A stretch of DNA of 64,000 nt, taken from Clostridiales bacterium (GTDB lineage: Bacteria > Bacillota > Clostridia > Christensenellales > Aristaeellaceae). Both the position numbers and the translations under genes were made by a program. A model generated the notes under the pieces. That model worked only from the letters and a program-made list of their open reading frames with translations. It was not told where the DNA came from and ran no database searches. Of this stretch, positions 50,318 through 58,019 are shown in pieces. Each line of letters starts with the position of its first letter. Position 1 is the stretch's first letter. Location: positions 124,001-188,000 of the forward strand of contig SVGS01000002.1 of assembly GCA_015056205.1 (NCBI GenBank), read 5' to 3'.

Positions 50318-51268
50318 TTACCAGATCCCGCGCTCGCCGAACCGCTTCGCCAGCGAGTTCGACAGCAGCAGGAAGATCACGCAGACCACGCTCTGGAACA
50401 GGCCCACCGCGGTGCTCAGGCTGAACTGGCTGCCCTGAATACCGCGCTCGTAAACGAAGATGGAAATCGTCTTGCTGGCGCCGACCACCAGCGGGTTGCT
50501 CAGGGTGAAGGGGCGGTCGAATTCAGAGCCCAGGATATGGCCCAGGTTCATGATCAGCAGCACGATAATGGTGGAGCGGATTCCCGGCAGCGTAATGTGC
50601 CAGATCTTCCGCAGCCGGCTGGCGCCGTCCACCTCCGCCGCCTCGTACAGCTCGGGGCTGATCCCGGTCAGCGCGGCCAGATAGATGATGGTGTTCCAGC
50701 CGCATTCCTTCCAGATGCCCAGAACGATATACATCGCCCGCCAGTTCCCCTCCGTCCCCAGGAAGGGTATGGAGGTTCCCATCAGCTTGTTGATCATGCC
50801 GTCGTTGGTGGCAAAGAGTCGCAGGGAGATGCTGGAAATGATGACCCAGCTCAGGAAGTGGGGCAGATACAGAATCGTCTGCGTCACCCGCTTGTACTTC
50901 GGGAAGGCCAGCTCATTGAGGAGCAGCGCCATGATAATGGGCATCGGCGTCCCGATTACCAGATCCAGCAGGTTCAGGAAAATGGTATTCCGGAGGGCGG
51001 CCAGGAAGTTCTGGTCCTGGAAAGCCTTGATGAACCATTCAAAACCGTTGTTCTTCGCCCACGGAACCTGCCACGGCGGCACAAGAATATTGTTCTTCTT
51101 GAAAGCCAGCAGGATATAGCTCATGGGGGTGTAACGGAAAATCACAAAAAAGGCGATCGGCAGAATTAAAAGCAGATAAAGCGTCCCGTACCGGCGCATA
51201 TACGTACCCCAGGACATTTTGTGCGGACGGATATCCCGACTTAATCCGACCTGTTTTACTTGACTCAA
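50318..51268 (-). CDS. Carbohydrate ABC importer permease, LplB type (second system)
   Basis: A permease of about 316 residues. The EAA loop is YEAAEVDGASRLRKIWHITLPG and the C-terminus AVGLFQSVVCVIFLLLSN is typical. A TTG at 51268 gives the N-terminus LSQVKQVGLSRDIR; the other system's LplC also starts MSQVKQ, and AGGAAG lies six bases before this TTG, whereas the ATG at 51274 abuts the ribosome site. It is the first gene of the second importer. No ATPase gene is nearby. Confidence 0.9.
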   Translation of the reverse strand: MSQVKQVGLSRDIRPHKMSWGTYMRRYGTLYLLLILPIAFFVIFRYTPMSYILLAFKKNNILVPPWQVPWAKNNGFEWFIKAFQDQNFLAALRNTIFLNLLDLVIGTPMPIIMALLLNELAFPKYKRVTQTILYLPHFLSWVIISSISLRLFATNDGMINKLMGTSIPFLGTEGNWRAMYIVLGIWKECGWNTIIYLAALTGISPELYEAAEVDGASRLRKIWHITLPGIRSTIIVLLIMNLGHILGSEFDRPFTLSNPLVVGASKTISIFVYERGIQGSQFSLSTAVGLFQSVVCVIFLLLSNSLAKRFGERGIW

Positions 51269-51450
51269 GAGCATCTTCCTTTCCCTGTGAAATTCCCGGA
51301 CAGCAGAAAATGGAGCATCCTGATTTTCCGTTTTATGTATATTGATTCGACCGCTGTTTTCCGAAATCCTGCCAAAGAGCGAAAAATATGATCGTACAAT
51401 TTCACTGCCGGCCGTTTTTTTGCTTTATCGGTATCTTCGCTGTTTTTTGC

Positions 51451-51479
51451 TTTACAGAGAGCAGGCAGTTTGATAAAAT
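51451..51479 (+). promoter_or_regulatory. Promoter of the rnf-nrf operon
   Basis: TTTACA (51451-51456) and TAAAAT (51474-51479) are 17 bases apart. Transcription would start near 51486. The divergent importer promoter was not clear in 51275-51450; the rest of that gap shows nothing else I can support. Confidence 0.6.
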
Positions 51480-51492
51480 AATTTAATAGGAA

Positions 51493-51543
51493 ATGAAAGA
51501 TGAAGTGACCTGGTCACGGGGAAAGGAGTCGTCATCTAAGTGA
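51493..51543 (+). promoter_or_regulatory. rnfC leader: 16-codon upstream frame and GTGACC-T-GGTCAC palindrome
   Basis: ATG 51493 opens a 16-codon frame ending in TGA 51541-51543, which overlaps the rnfC GTG by four bases (GTGA). Within it lies a perfect 13-base palindrome GTGACCTGGTCAC (51505-51517), about 20 bases after the transcription start, that could be an operator. The rnfC ribosome site AAAGGAG (51522-51528) is also inside this frame. Confidence 0.4.
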
Positions 51544-52889
51544 AAAATACGTTCCGCGGCGGTGTGCATCCGCAGGATCATAAGGATCTGAGCCGCGATG
51601 TGCCGCTGCGTCTGTTCAACCCGACGGGGGAAATGGTTTATCCCCTGAGCCAGCATATCGGCCGGCCCGCCAAGCCCCTGGTGAAAAAAGGAGATCCGGT
51701 GCTGGTCGGCCAGCGGATCGCGGAGGCGGACGGGTTTGTTTCCGCCCATATCCATTCCAGCTGCTCCGGCACGGTGAAGGCCGTGGAAAACCGCCGGATT
51801 CTGACCGGGCAGATGATGGACTGCATCGTGATCGATAACGACGGGCAGTTCACCCAGGTGGAAAGCTACGCCTCCCGGGATGACGCGAGCACCCTGAGCG
51901 ACAACGAGCTCCTGCAGCGGATTCAGGACGCGGGCATCGTCGGCCTCGGCGGAGCGGGGTTCCCCACCCACGTCAAGCTGAAGCCCAAAGATCCGGCCGC
52001 CATCCGCTACGTCATTGTCAACGGTGCGGAATGCGAGCCTTATCTGACCTGCAACGATCAGCTGATGCGCTCCCGCGGGCCGGAAATCATCACGGGCCTC
52101 GAGCTGGTGCTGCGCCTCTTCCCCAACGCGAAAGGCGTCATCTGCATCGAGAACAACAAGCCCGAAGCCATCAAGGCCATGAAAGAAGCCGTCAAGGGCA
52201 GGGCGCGGATGTCGGTGCGGCCGATGATCACCAAATACCCTCAGGGCGGCGAGCGCAGCCTGATTGAAGCGATCGCGGGCGCCAATTTCCCGGTCAGCAA
52301 GCTGCCGGCGGACGTCGGCTGCATCGTGGACAACGTGGGCACCCTCTACGCGATTCAGCGGGCGGTGCTGTACCGGGAGCCCCTGTTCAGCCAGGTCTTC
52401 ACCCTGACCGGCGAAGCCGTCGCTCAGCCGGGGAACTTTATTGTCCGCGACGGAACCAGCTTCCGCGAGCTGCTGGAGGCAAACGGCGGCGTCAGGCCCG
52501 GCGTCCGGGCCGTGAAGGCGCTGGTGGGCGGCCCCATGATGGGCATCGCCACTGGAAGCCTGGATGTGCCGATCCAGAAGCAGAACAACGGCCTGACCCT
52601 GCTCGCGGAGGATCCGGTGGAAAAGGCCGAAGCGCTGATGACCGCCTGCCTGCACTGCGGGCGCTGCACCACCGTCTGCCCCATGGGTCTCATGCCCCAG
52701 ATGATGTGCGACGCGGCGGACGCGGAGAACTGGGAGCGCTATGAAAAGAAGCTGTACGGTCTGGAATGCATCCAGTGCGGCAGCTGCACCTTCGCCTGCC
52801 CGGCGAAGCGGCCGCTGACCCAGACCTTTAAGAAAGCCAAGGCGGAAATCCTTGAGCGGAAAAAACGGGAAGGGGGGGACCGGAAATGA
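51540..52889 (+). CDS. rnfC: Rnf electron transport complex subunit C
   Basis: RnfC takes electrons from NADH-linked or ferredoxin-linked partners on the cytoplasmic side. The 449-residue protein has the RnfC N-terminus FRGGVHPQDHKDLS, a lipoyl-like SAHIHSSCSGTVKAVE segment, the NADH/FMN-type loop GLGGAGFPTHVKL and NGAECEPYLTCNDQLM, and two [4Fe-4S] motifs at 370-380 (CLHCGRCTTVC) and 410-420 (CIQCGSCTFAC). The start is GTG 51540. Its stop overlaps the rnfDG start (ATGA). Confidence 0.95.
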   Translation: MKNTFRGGVHPQDHKDLSRDVPLRLFNPTGEMVYPLSQHIGRPAKPLVKKGDPVLVGQRIAEADGFVSAHIHSSCSGTVKAVENRRILTGQMMDCIVIDNDGQFTQVESYASRDDASTLSDNELLQRIQDAGIVGLGGAGFPTHVKLKPKDPAAIRYVIVNGAECEPYLTCNDQLMRSRGPEIITGLELVLRLFPNAKGVICIENNKPEAIKAMKEAVKGRARMSVRPMITKYPQGGERSLIEAIAGANFPVSKLPADVGCIVDNVGTLYAIQRAVLYREPLFSQVFTLTGEAVAQPGNFIVRDGTSFRELLEANGGVRPGVRAVKALVGGPMMGIATGSLDVPIQKQNNGLTLLAEDPVEKAEALMTACLHCGRCTTVCPMGLMPQMMCDAADAENWERYEKKLYGLECIQCGSCTFACPAKRPLTQTFKKAKAEILERKKREGGDRK

Positions 52890-54457
52890 ACACCGATGTC
52901 ATGAACCTTTCCTCCGCGCCCCATCTTCGGGACCGGTGGACCACGCCCTTCATCATGCGGGTGGTTTTCCTGAGCCTGCTGCCAACCACCGTCGTCGGCA
53001 TCGTCGTTCACGGATGGCACGCGGCGGCGATCATCCTGCTGAGCATCGTCAGCGCGGTGCTGTCGGAAGCGGTTTTCTGCAAAATCTGCCGGAAGCCCCT
53101 GACCGTCTGGGACGGCAGCGCCGTCATCACCGGCCTTTTGCTGGCGCTGAGCCTGAGTCCCTCCACCCCGCTCTATATTCCGGTCATCGGTTCCGTCTTC
53201 GCCATCGTGGTCGCCAAGTGCTTCTTCGGCGGCCTGGGCAAAAACTTCATCAACCCGGCTCTGGCCGGCCGCTGCTTCCTGCTGATCAGCTTCGGCCGGG
53301 CGATGAGCACCTTCGCTGTGGACGGGGTTTCCTCCGCCACCCCGGTGGCTGAACTGGCCGCGGGCAACGCAGTGGATCTTACCGGCATGTTCCTGGGAAC
53401 CAGCAACGCGGTCATCGGGTCCAGCATTCTGGCCCTGCTGGTCGGCGGCCTGGTGCTGTGGAGCATGGATATCATTCACGGCCAGATCTGCTTCAGCGTG
53501 CTGGGAGCCTTCACGGTGTATCTGGGGCTTTTCGGCGGACAGGGTTTTGATCCCCTGTATCTGGCGGCTCATCTGTGCGGCGGCGGCGTGGTCATGGGCG
53601 CCTTCTTTATGGCGACGGACTATGTAACCAGCCCGGTCAGCCGCCTGGGGCAGTTTATTTACGGCTCCGTGATCGGTATCCTGGGCGCGATGTTCCGCCT
53701 CCACGGCTCCGCCGCGGACTCCTTCAGCTACAGCATCATTATCGGAAACCTGCTGACGCCCCTCATCGACACCTATATCGTCCAGAAACCCTTCGCCTAC
53801 CGCAAAAACGCGCTGCGCGGCCTGACGGCGGACAAGCGCCCCCTCTGGCAGCGGATTCCGAAGCCGGTTATCGCGCTGGTCGTGATCACAATTCTGGCCG
53901 GCCTGGCGCTGAGCGGCGTTTATACGGTGACCAAGGATACCATCGACGCGCAGCAGGAAGAAGCACGGCTGGCCAGCTACAAGGTGGTCTGCTCCGGGGC
54001 GGAAACCTTTGAGGCGATTCCCGCCGCGCAGGAAGCCATCGGGCAGCTGGCCGGCGGAACCTACGGCTCCTCCTTCGGCCGCGTCACCATCAACGAAGCC
54101 TACGCCGGCAAAACCGCCTCGGGCGAACTGGCCGGCTATGTGCTGAGCGTGACCAGCGCCGACGGCTTTGACGGAAACATCACGCTGGCCCTGGGCCTGA
54201 CGCCGGAAGGCGCCGTCACGGGCATCAGCTTTACCCAGCTGACGGAAACGCCCGGCATGGGCATGCGGGCGGATGAGGACAGCTTCAAGAGCCAGTTCAC
54301 CGGCAAGAACGCCGTGCTGAAGCTGGTCAAGGGCGACGTCTCCGCCGATAACGAAATCGCCGCCATCTCCGGCGCCTCGATTACCAGCGGCGCGGTCACA
54401 AACGCGGTCAGCGCCGGTATTGACTTCTGGCAGAATATCATCAGGGAGGCGAAATGA
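52886..54457 (+). CDS. RnfD-RnfG fusion protein of the Rnf complex
   Basis: One 523-residue chain carries two Rnf subunits that are normally separate. Residues about 10-305 are RnfD: many helices, NFINPALAGRCFL, and GVSSATPVA (147-155), the place where RnfD carries covalent FMN on Thr152; the usual SGATP is SSATP here. After a linker with KRPLWQRIPK comes a membrane helix (326-348) and then RnfG: ETPGMGMR (454-461) and the flavinylation motif SGASITS (495-501, probable FMN on Thr500). RnfG is on the outer face, so the fusion places the two covalent flavins in one polypeptide. It overlaps rnfC by four bases, and rnfE starts one base after its stop. A separate rnfG gene is absent from the operon, which supports a real fusion. 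Confidence 0.93.
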   Translation: MNTDVMNLSSAPHLRDRWTTPFIMRVVFLSLLPTTVVGIVVHGWHAAAIILLSIVSAVLSEAVFCKICRKPLTVWDGSAVITGLLLALSLSPSTPLYIPVIGSVFAIVVAKCFFGGLGKNFINPALAGRCFLLISFGRAMSTFAVDGVSSATPVAELAAGNAVDLTGMFLGTSNAVIGSSILALLVGGLVLWSMDIIHGQICFSVLGAFTVYLGLFGGQGFDPLYLAAHLCGGGVVMGAFFMATDYVTSPVSRLGQFIYGSVIGILGAMFRLHGSAADSFSYSIIIGNLLTPLIDTYIVQKPFAYRKNALRGLTADKRPLWQRIPKPVIALVVITILAGLALSGVYTVTKDTIDAQQEEARLASYKVVCSGAETFEAIPAAQEAIGQLAGGTYGSSFGRVTINEAYAGKTASGELAGYVLSVTSADGFDGNITLALGLTPEGAVTGISFTQLTETPGMGMRADEDSFKSQFTGKNAVLKLVKGDVSADNEIAAISGASITSGAVTNAVSAGIDFWQNIIREAK

Positions 54458-54458
54458 G

Positions 54459-55262
54459 ATGAAGAAGTATCTCGAACGGATAACCAACGGCCTCCTGAAG
54501 GAGAATCCGGTTCTGGTGCTGATGCTGGGCATGTGTCCGGCGCTGGCGGTATCCACCCGGGCTCTGAACGGAATCGGCATGGGTCTGAGCACGCTGGCCG
54601 TGCTGGTGCTGAGCAATCTGGTCATCAGTCTTCTGCGGAAGGTGATTCCGGATCAGGTCCGGCTTCCCGCCTACATCGTGATCGTCGCCAGCCTCGTCAC
54701 AGTGACGGAGCTGCTGATCAAGGCCTATCTGCCCAGCCTGTATGAATCCCTGGGAATCTATATTCCCCTGATCGTGGTCAACTGCATCATTCTCGGCCGG
54801 GCCGAAGCCTACGCCAACAAGCATACGCCGCTGCTCTCCGTCATGGACGGCATCGGCATGGGGCTTGGCTTCACGGCCGCCCTGACCCTGGCTGGCGCCC
54901 TGCGGGAGCTGCTTGGAGCCGGTACCATCTTCGGGGCGCGGGTCATGCCCGCGGGCTATGAACCCATGCTGATCTTCATTCAGCCTCCGGGAGCCTTCAT
55001 GATCTTCGCCCTGATCATCGCCGTAATGAACGCGATCGGGATTAAAACGCGGCAGCGCCAGCTGGTCGAAAGCGGCTGCGACGGAAACTGCGCCCTGTGC
55101 GCCACGGGCTGCGATCAGCCGAAAGCCGCCGCGGCTCAGCCGGCCGGAAAAATCACGGAGGCTCCGAAGGCCGTCAGTCCGGCCGGAGCCCAAAAGGCTG
55201 AAGCGAAACCGATTGAAACAAAACCGGCTGATGCGAAGAAGGAAGGGGGTGTGGAAGCATGA
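54459..55262 (+). CDS. rnfE: Rnf complex subunit E with a cysteine-containing C-terminal tail
   Basis: A 267-residue protein. Residues 1-200 are a six-helix RnfE/NqrD-type membrane protein: MCPALAVSTRALNGIGMG, NCIILGRAEAYANK and SVMDGIGMGLGFTAAL, with the membrane cysteines that hold an iron centre between RnfA and RnfE (C26, C109). Beyond residue 205 is an added tail: C207, C211, C214 and C218 in GCDGNCALCATGC, then about 45 residues rich in Ala, Pro and Lys. The four-cysteine group could bind a metal or cluster on the cytoplasmic side. ATG 54459 is used; its end overlaps rnfA by four bases. Confidence 0.93.
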   Translation: MKKYLERITNGLLKENPVLVLMLGMCPALAVSTRALNGIGMGLSTLAVLVLSNLVISLLRKVIPDQVRLPAYIVIVASLVTVTELLIKAYLPSLYESLGIYIPLIVVNCIILGRAEAYANKHTPLLSVMDGIGMGLGFTAALTLAGALRELLGAGTIFGARVMPAGYEPMLIFIQPPGAFMIFALIIAVMNAIGIKTRQRQLVESGCDGNCALCATGCDQPKAAAAQPAGKITEAPKAVSPAGAQKAEAKPIETKPADAKKEGGVEA

Positions 55263-55840
55263 ATCAGAGTCTGATCCTGATCATCGTAACCGGCGCCCTG
55301 ATCAACAATGTGGTGCTGAACCAGTTCCTGGGCATCTGTTCCTTCCTGGGCGTCAGCAAGCAGATGAAGGCCTCCGTCAGCCTGGGAGGCGCGGTCATCT
55401 TCGTCATCACCATCGCCTCGGCCGTAGCCAGCCTGATGTATGATTACATCCTGAAGCCCCTGAATATCGAGTACATGCGCACCATCATCTTTATCCTGGT
55501 GATCGCCGCGCTGGTGCAGATCGTGGAAATGTTCCTGAAGAAAAAATCCCCCGCGGTCTATCAGGCGCTGGGAATCTATCTTCCCCTGATCACCACCAAC
55601 TGCGCCGTGCTCGGTGTGGCGCTGAACAACGTGCAGGACGGCTACAATTTTATCCAATGCGTCGCCAGCGGATTCGGCACAGCCGTGGGCTATACCATCG
55701 CCATCGTACTGCTGGCCAGCATTCGCAGCCGGATCAACGAGAAGGACATTCCCGCTCCCCTGCGGGGCGCCCCCATCGTCATGATCGCTGCCGCCCTGAT
55801 GTCCATCGCGTTCATGGGCTTCGGCGGTCTGAGTTTCTAA
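55259..55840 (+). CDS. rnfA: Rnf complex subunit A
   Basis: This 193-residue six-helix membrane protein is homologous to RnfE and NqrE. It shows LINNVVLNQFLGICSFLG with the conserved cysteine, and TTNCAVLGVALNNV with the second. Together with RnfE it forms the membrane core that carries electrons and couples them to sodium or proton export. ATG 55259 overlaps the rnfE stop. Confidence 0.96.
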   Translation: MNQSLILIIVTGALINNVVLNQFLGICSFLGVSKQMKASVSLGGAVIFVITIASAVASLMYDYILKPLNIEYMRTIIFILVIAALVQIVEMFLKKKSPAVYQALGIYLPLITTNCAVLGVALNNVQDGYNFIQCVASGFGTAVGYTIAIVLLASIRSRINEKDIPAPLRGAPIVMIAAALMSIAFMGFGGLSF

Positions 55841-55856
55841 GAGGAGGGTCCGGAGA

Positions 55857-56654
55857 ATGACCATTCTGAGTACGACCCTGGTGATTGCCGCGGTGGGACT
55901 GATCGTCGGCTGCGGCCTGGTGTTCACCGCGAAAAAATTCGCCGTGAAAGTGGATGAAAAGGAAAGCGCCGTACGGGCCAAGCTGCCCGGCAACAACTGC
56001 GGCGCCTGCGGCTACGCCGGATGCGACGCGCTGGCAGGCGCGATCGCCCGGGGCGAGGCGCCGGTCAATGCCTGCCCGGTCGGCGGAAGCCCCGTGGCAA
56101 AGGAAATCGGCGCCATCATGGGCGTGGACGCCGCCGATGTGGAGCGGAAGGTCGCCTTCATCGCCTGCAAGGGCTCCTGCGAGGTGACCAAAAATCAGGG
56201 CAACTATATCGGGATCCGGGACTGCCGCGCCGCCGTCATGAGCGGAATCAGCGTAACGGACTGCAGCTATGGCTGCCTGGGCTTCGGCTCCTGCGCGGAG
56301 GTTTGCCCGGAAAACGCGATTGTGGTGAAGAACGGTGTGGCGGCGGTGAACCGGAACCGGTGCGTGGGCTGCGGGCTGTGCACCAAAGCCTGTCCGCGGA
56401 AACTGATCAGCCTGATCCCCGTCAGCAAAGTCGTTCAGGTTCAGTGTTCCAATCATGACAAAGGTCCCGCCGTGAAGAAGATCTGCTCCGCCGGCTGCAT
56501 CGGCTGCACGCTCTGCGTCCGCCAGTGTGAATTCGGCGCCATGACCTTCGACGGCAACCTGGCCCGGGTGGACAGCGAAAAATGCACCCTCTGCGGCAAA
56601 TGCGCCGCGAAGTGCCCCTCGAAGGTTATTACGACGACCGTCGGTCCGGTGTAA
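55857..56654 (+). CDS. rnfB: Rnf complex subunit B (ferredoxin-type)
   Basis: A 265-residue protein with one N-terminal helix and a cytoplasmic Fe-S arm. The order is: membrane anchor (5-25), the four-cysteine cluster with NNCGACGYAGCDALA and NACPVGG, then GSCAEVC (145-150) and three ferredoxin-like motifs CVGCGLCTKACP (169-180), CIGCTLCVRQC (214-224) and CTLCGKCAAKCP (243-254). It is the entry point for low-potential ferredoxin electrons. It lies 17 bases after rnfA and 17 before nrfA. Confidence 0.96.
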   Translation: MTILSTTLVIAAVGLIVGCGLVFTAKKFAVKVDEKESAVRAKLPGNNCGACGYAGCDALAGAIARGEAPVNACPVGGSPVAKEIGAIMGVDAADVERKVAFIACKGSCEVTKNQGNYIGIRDCRAAVMSGISVTDCSYGCLGFGSCAEVCPENAIVVKNGVAAVNRNRCVGCGLCTKACPRKLISLIPVSKVVQVQCSNHDKGPAVKKICSAGCIGCTLCVRQCEFGAMTFDGNLARVDSEKCTLCGKCAAKCPSKVITTTVGPV

Positions 56655-56671
56655 AGGAAAGAGGAAACAGC

Positions 56672-57973
56672 ATGAATCATTTCGAAAAAAAGCAGTGGAT
56701 CCGCCTGGCCTGCTGCGCGCTTGTCGTCCTGGCGGCAACCCTCTGGCTGTGCGGCGTATTCGGCGGCGGAAACGTCCGGTATCATCTGCGCAACCGGGGA
56801 AGCCTGGGGCCGCTGACGCGGGAGAACATCGCTTATCTGGATACCGCGGCTCCCGCGGCCACCGGGAAGGACGGAACGGTCAGCGCTTCCGACTGGGCGG
56901 AAACCTATCCCCGGATTGTGGCCACCATGGGGGACAACAGCAAAAACAGCTACGTCACCAGCTATCTGGAGCAGGATCCGTATCTGGTCAATATCTATGA
57001 AGGCTACGGCTTCGCGAAGGACTACGGCAGCGCCCGCGGCCATGCCTACACGCTGGAGGATGTGGCGAAAACGGAACGGCCCCATGCCAAGGCCAACTGT
57101 CTGACCTGCAAAACGCCGAACTTTGCCAAACTGGTGAACGATGAAGGCGTGGGGGTCTACAGCCGCCCCTTTGAAGAGGTCATGCCTCTGATGGAAGAAA
57201 ACATCTCCTGCTATTCCTGCCACGGCAACGACGCGGGAAACGGCGGCGCCATCGTCATCACCCACAGCTATGTGCAGAAAGCCCTGGGGGATCAGACGGC
57301 TTCCGTCTCTCCCAGCGTGCTGAGCTGCGGCCAGTGCCATATCGAATACTATTTCACCCCGGAAAACAGCGAAACCATGATGCCCTACCACAGCGTGGCG
57401 GAAATGACGCCGGAGGCGATCCTCGCCTACTATGACGCCATCGGCTTCAGCGACTGGACACAGCCAGGAACCGGCACGCCCATGCTGAAGGCGCAGCATC
57501 CGGAAATGGAGACCTTCCTGCAGGGCAAACACGCCGCCCTGCTGAACTGCGCCGACTGCCATATGGCGCTCACGATGGATGAGGACGGCACGGTATACCA
57601 CAGCCACTATCTGGACAGCCCGCTGAACGATCCCGCGCTGCTGGCCACCTGCGTCCGCTGCCACGGCGATACGGATATGAAGGCCATGGTGCAGAATCTG
57701 CAGGGCCGGATCACCGCGAAGGAAACGGCCGTCGGAAATAAGCTCAGCGCCCTGAAGGACAGGCTGACCGAGGCCGTGTCCGCCGAAAAGCTTTCGGACG
57801 AGGAACTGAACACCGTCCGGAAGCTTCATCGGGAAGCCCAGTGGTTCTTCGATTTCTGCTATGTGGAGAACAGCGAGGGCGCCCACAACAGCGAGCTGGC
57901 CATGCGCTGCCTGGAAACCTCGGAAAACCGAATTCAGGAAGCCATGAATCTGCTGGAAGGAAAAGCGTTTTGA
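56672..57973 (+). CDS. nrfA: Ammonia-forming cytochrome c nitrite reductase
   Basis: This enzyme reduces nitrite to ammonium with six electrons on the outer face. The 433-residue protein has five heme sites: the catalytic CLTCK (143-147) with its lysine ligand, and CYSCH (180-184), CGQCH (219-223), CADCH (293-297) and CVRCH (327-331). Active-site strands CHIEYYF and KAQHPEMETF are present. The N-terminal helix (10-30, ending CGVFGGGN) lacks a signal-peptidase site, so the protein is probably membrane-anchored. No nrfH or nrfB partner is in the operon; the genes before it are rnf and those after it mature cytochromes c. It is slightly shorter than the Escherichia coli enzyme (478). Confidence 0.95.
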   Translation: MNHFEKKQWIRLACCALVVLAATLWLCGVFGGGNVRYHLRNRGSLGPLTRENIAYLDTAAPAATGKDGTVSASDWAETYPRIVATMGDNSKNSYVTSYLEQDPYLVNIYEGYGFAKDYGSARGHAYTLEDVAKTERPHAKANCLTCKTPNFAKLVNDEGVGVYSRPFEEVMPLMEENISCYSCHGNDAGNGGAIVITHSYVQKALGDQTASVSPSVLSCGQCHIEYYFTPENSETMMPYHSVAEMTPEAILAYYDAIGFSDWTQPGTGTPMLKAQHPEMETFLQGKHAALLNCADCHMALTMDEDGTVYHSHYLDSPLNDPALLATCVRCHGDTDMKAMVQNLQGRITAKETAVGNKLSALKDRLTEAVSAEKLSDEELNTVRKLHREAQWFFDFCYVENSEGAHNSELAMRCLETSENRIQEAMNLLEGKAF

Positions 57974-57977
57974 AAGC

Positions 57978-58001
57978 ATTGAGGCCCGAAAGGGCCTCAA
58001 T
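57978..58001 (+). other. Intercistronic hairpin between nrfA and resB
   Basis: ATTGAGGCCC, a GAAA tetraloop, and GGGCCTCAAT form a perfect 10-base stem five bases after the nrfA stop. No T run follows (TGCTTGTC), so it is not a normal terminator. It may protect the 3' end of the rnf-nrf message or lower downstream expression. Confidence 0.65.
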
Positions 58002-58019
58002 TGCTTGTCAGCGATCACG

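Noticed and set aside
57960-57975. Catabolite-response (cre) site at the end of nrfA
   Set aside because: AAAAGCGTTTT is only a short A/T-flanked match inside coding sequence, and the outer TG/CA bases are missing.
57978-58001. Terminator after nrfA
   Set aside because: The stem is strong, but no T tract follows on either strand, and the cytochrome-maturation genes follow closely.
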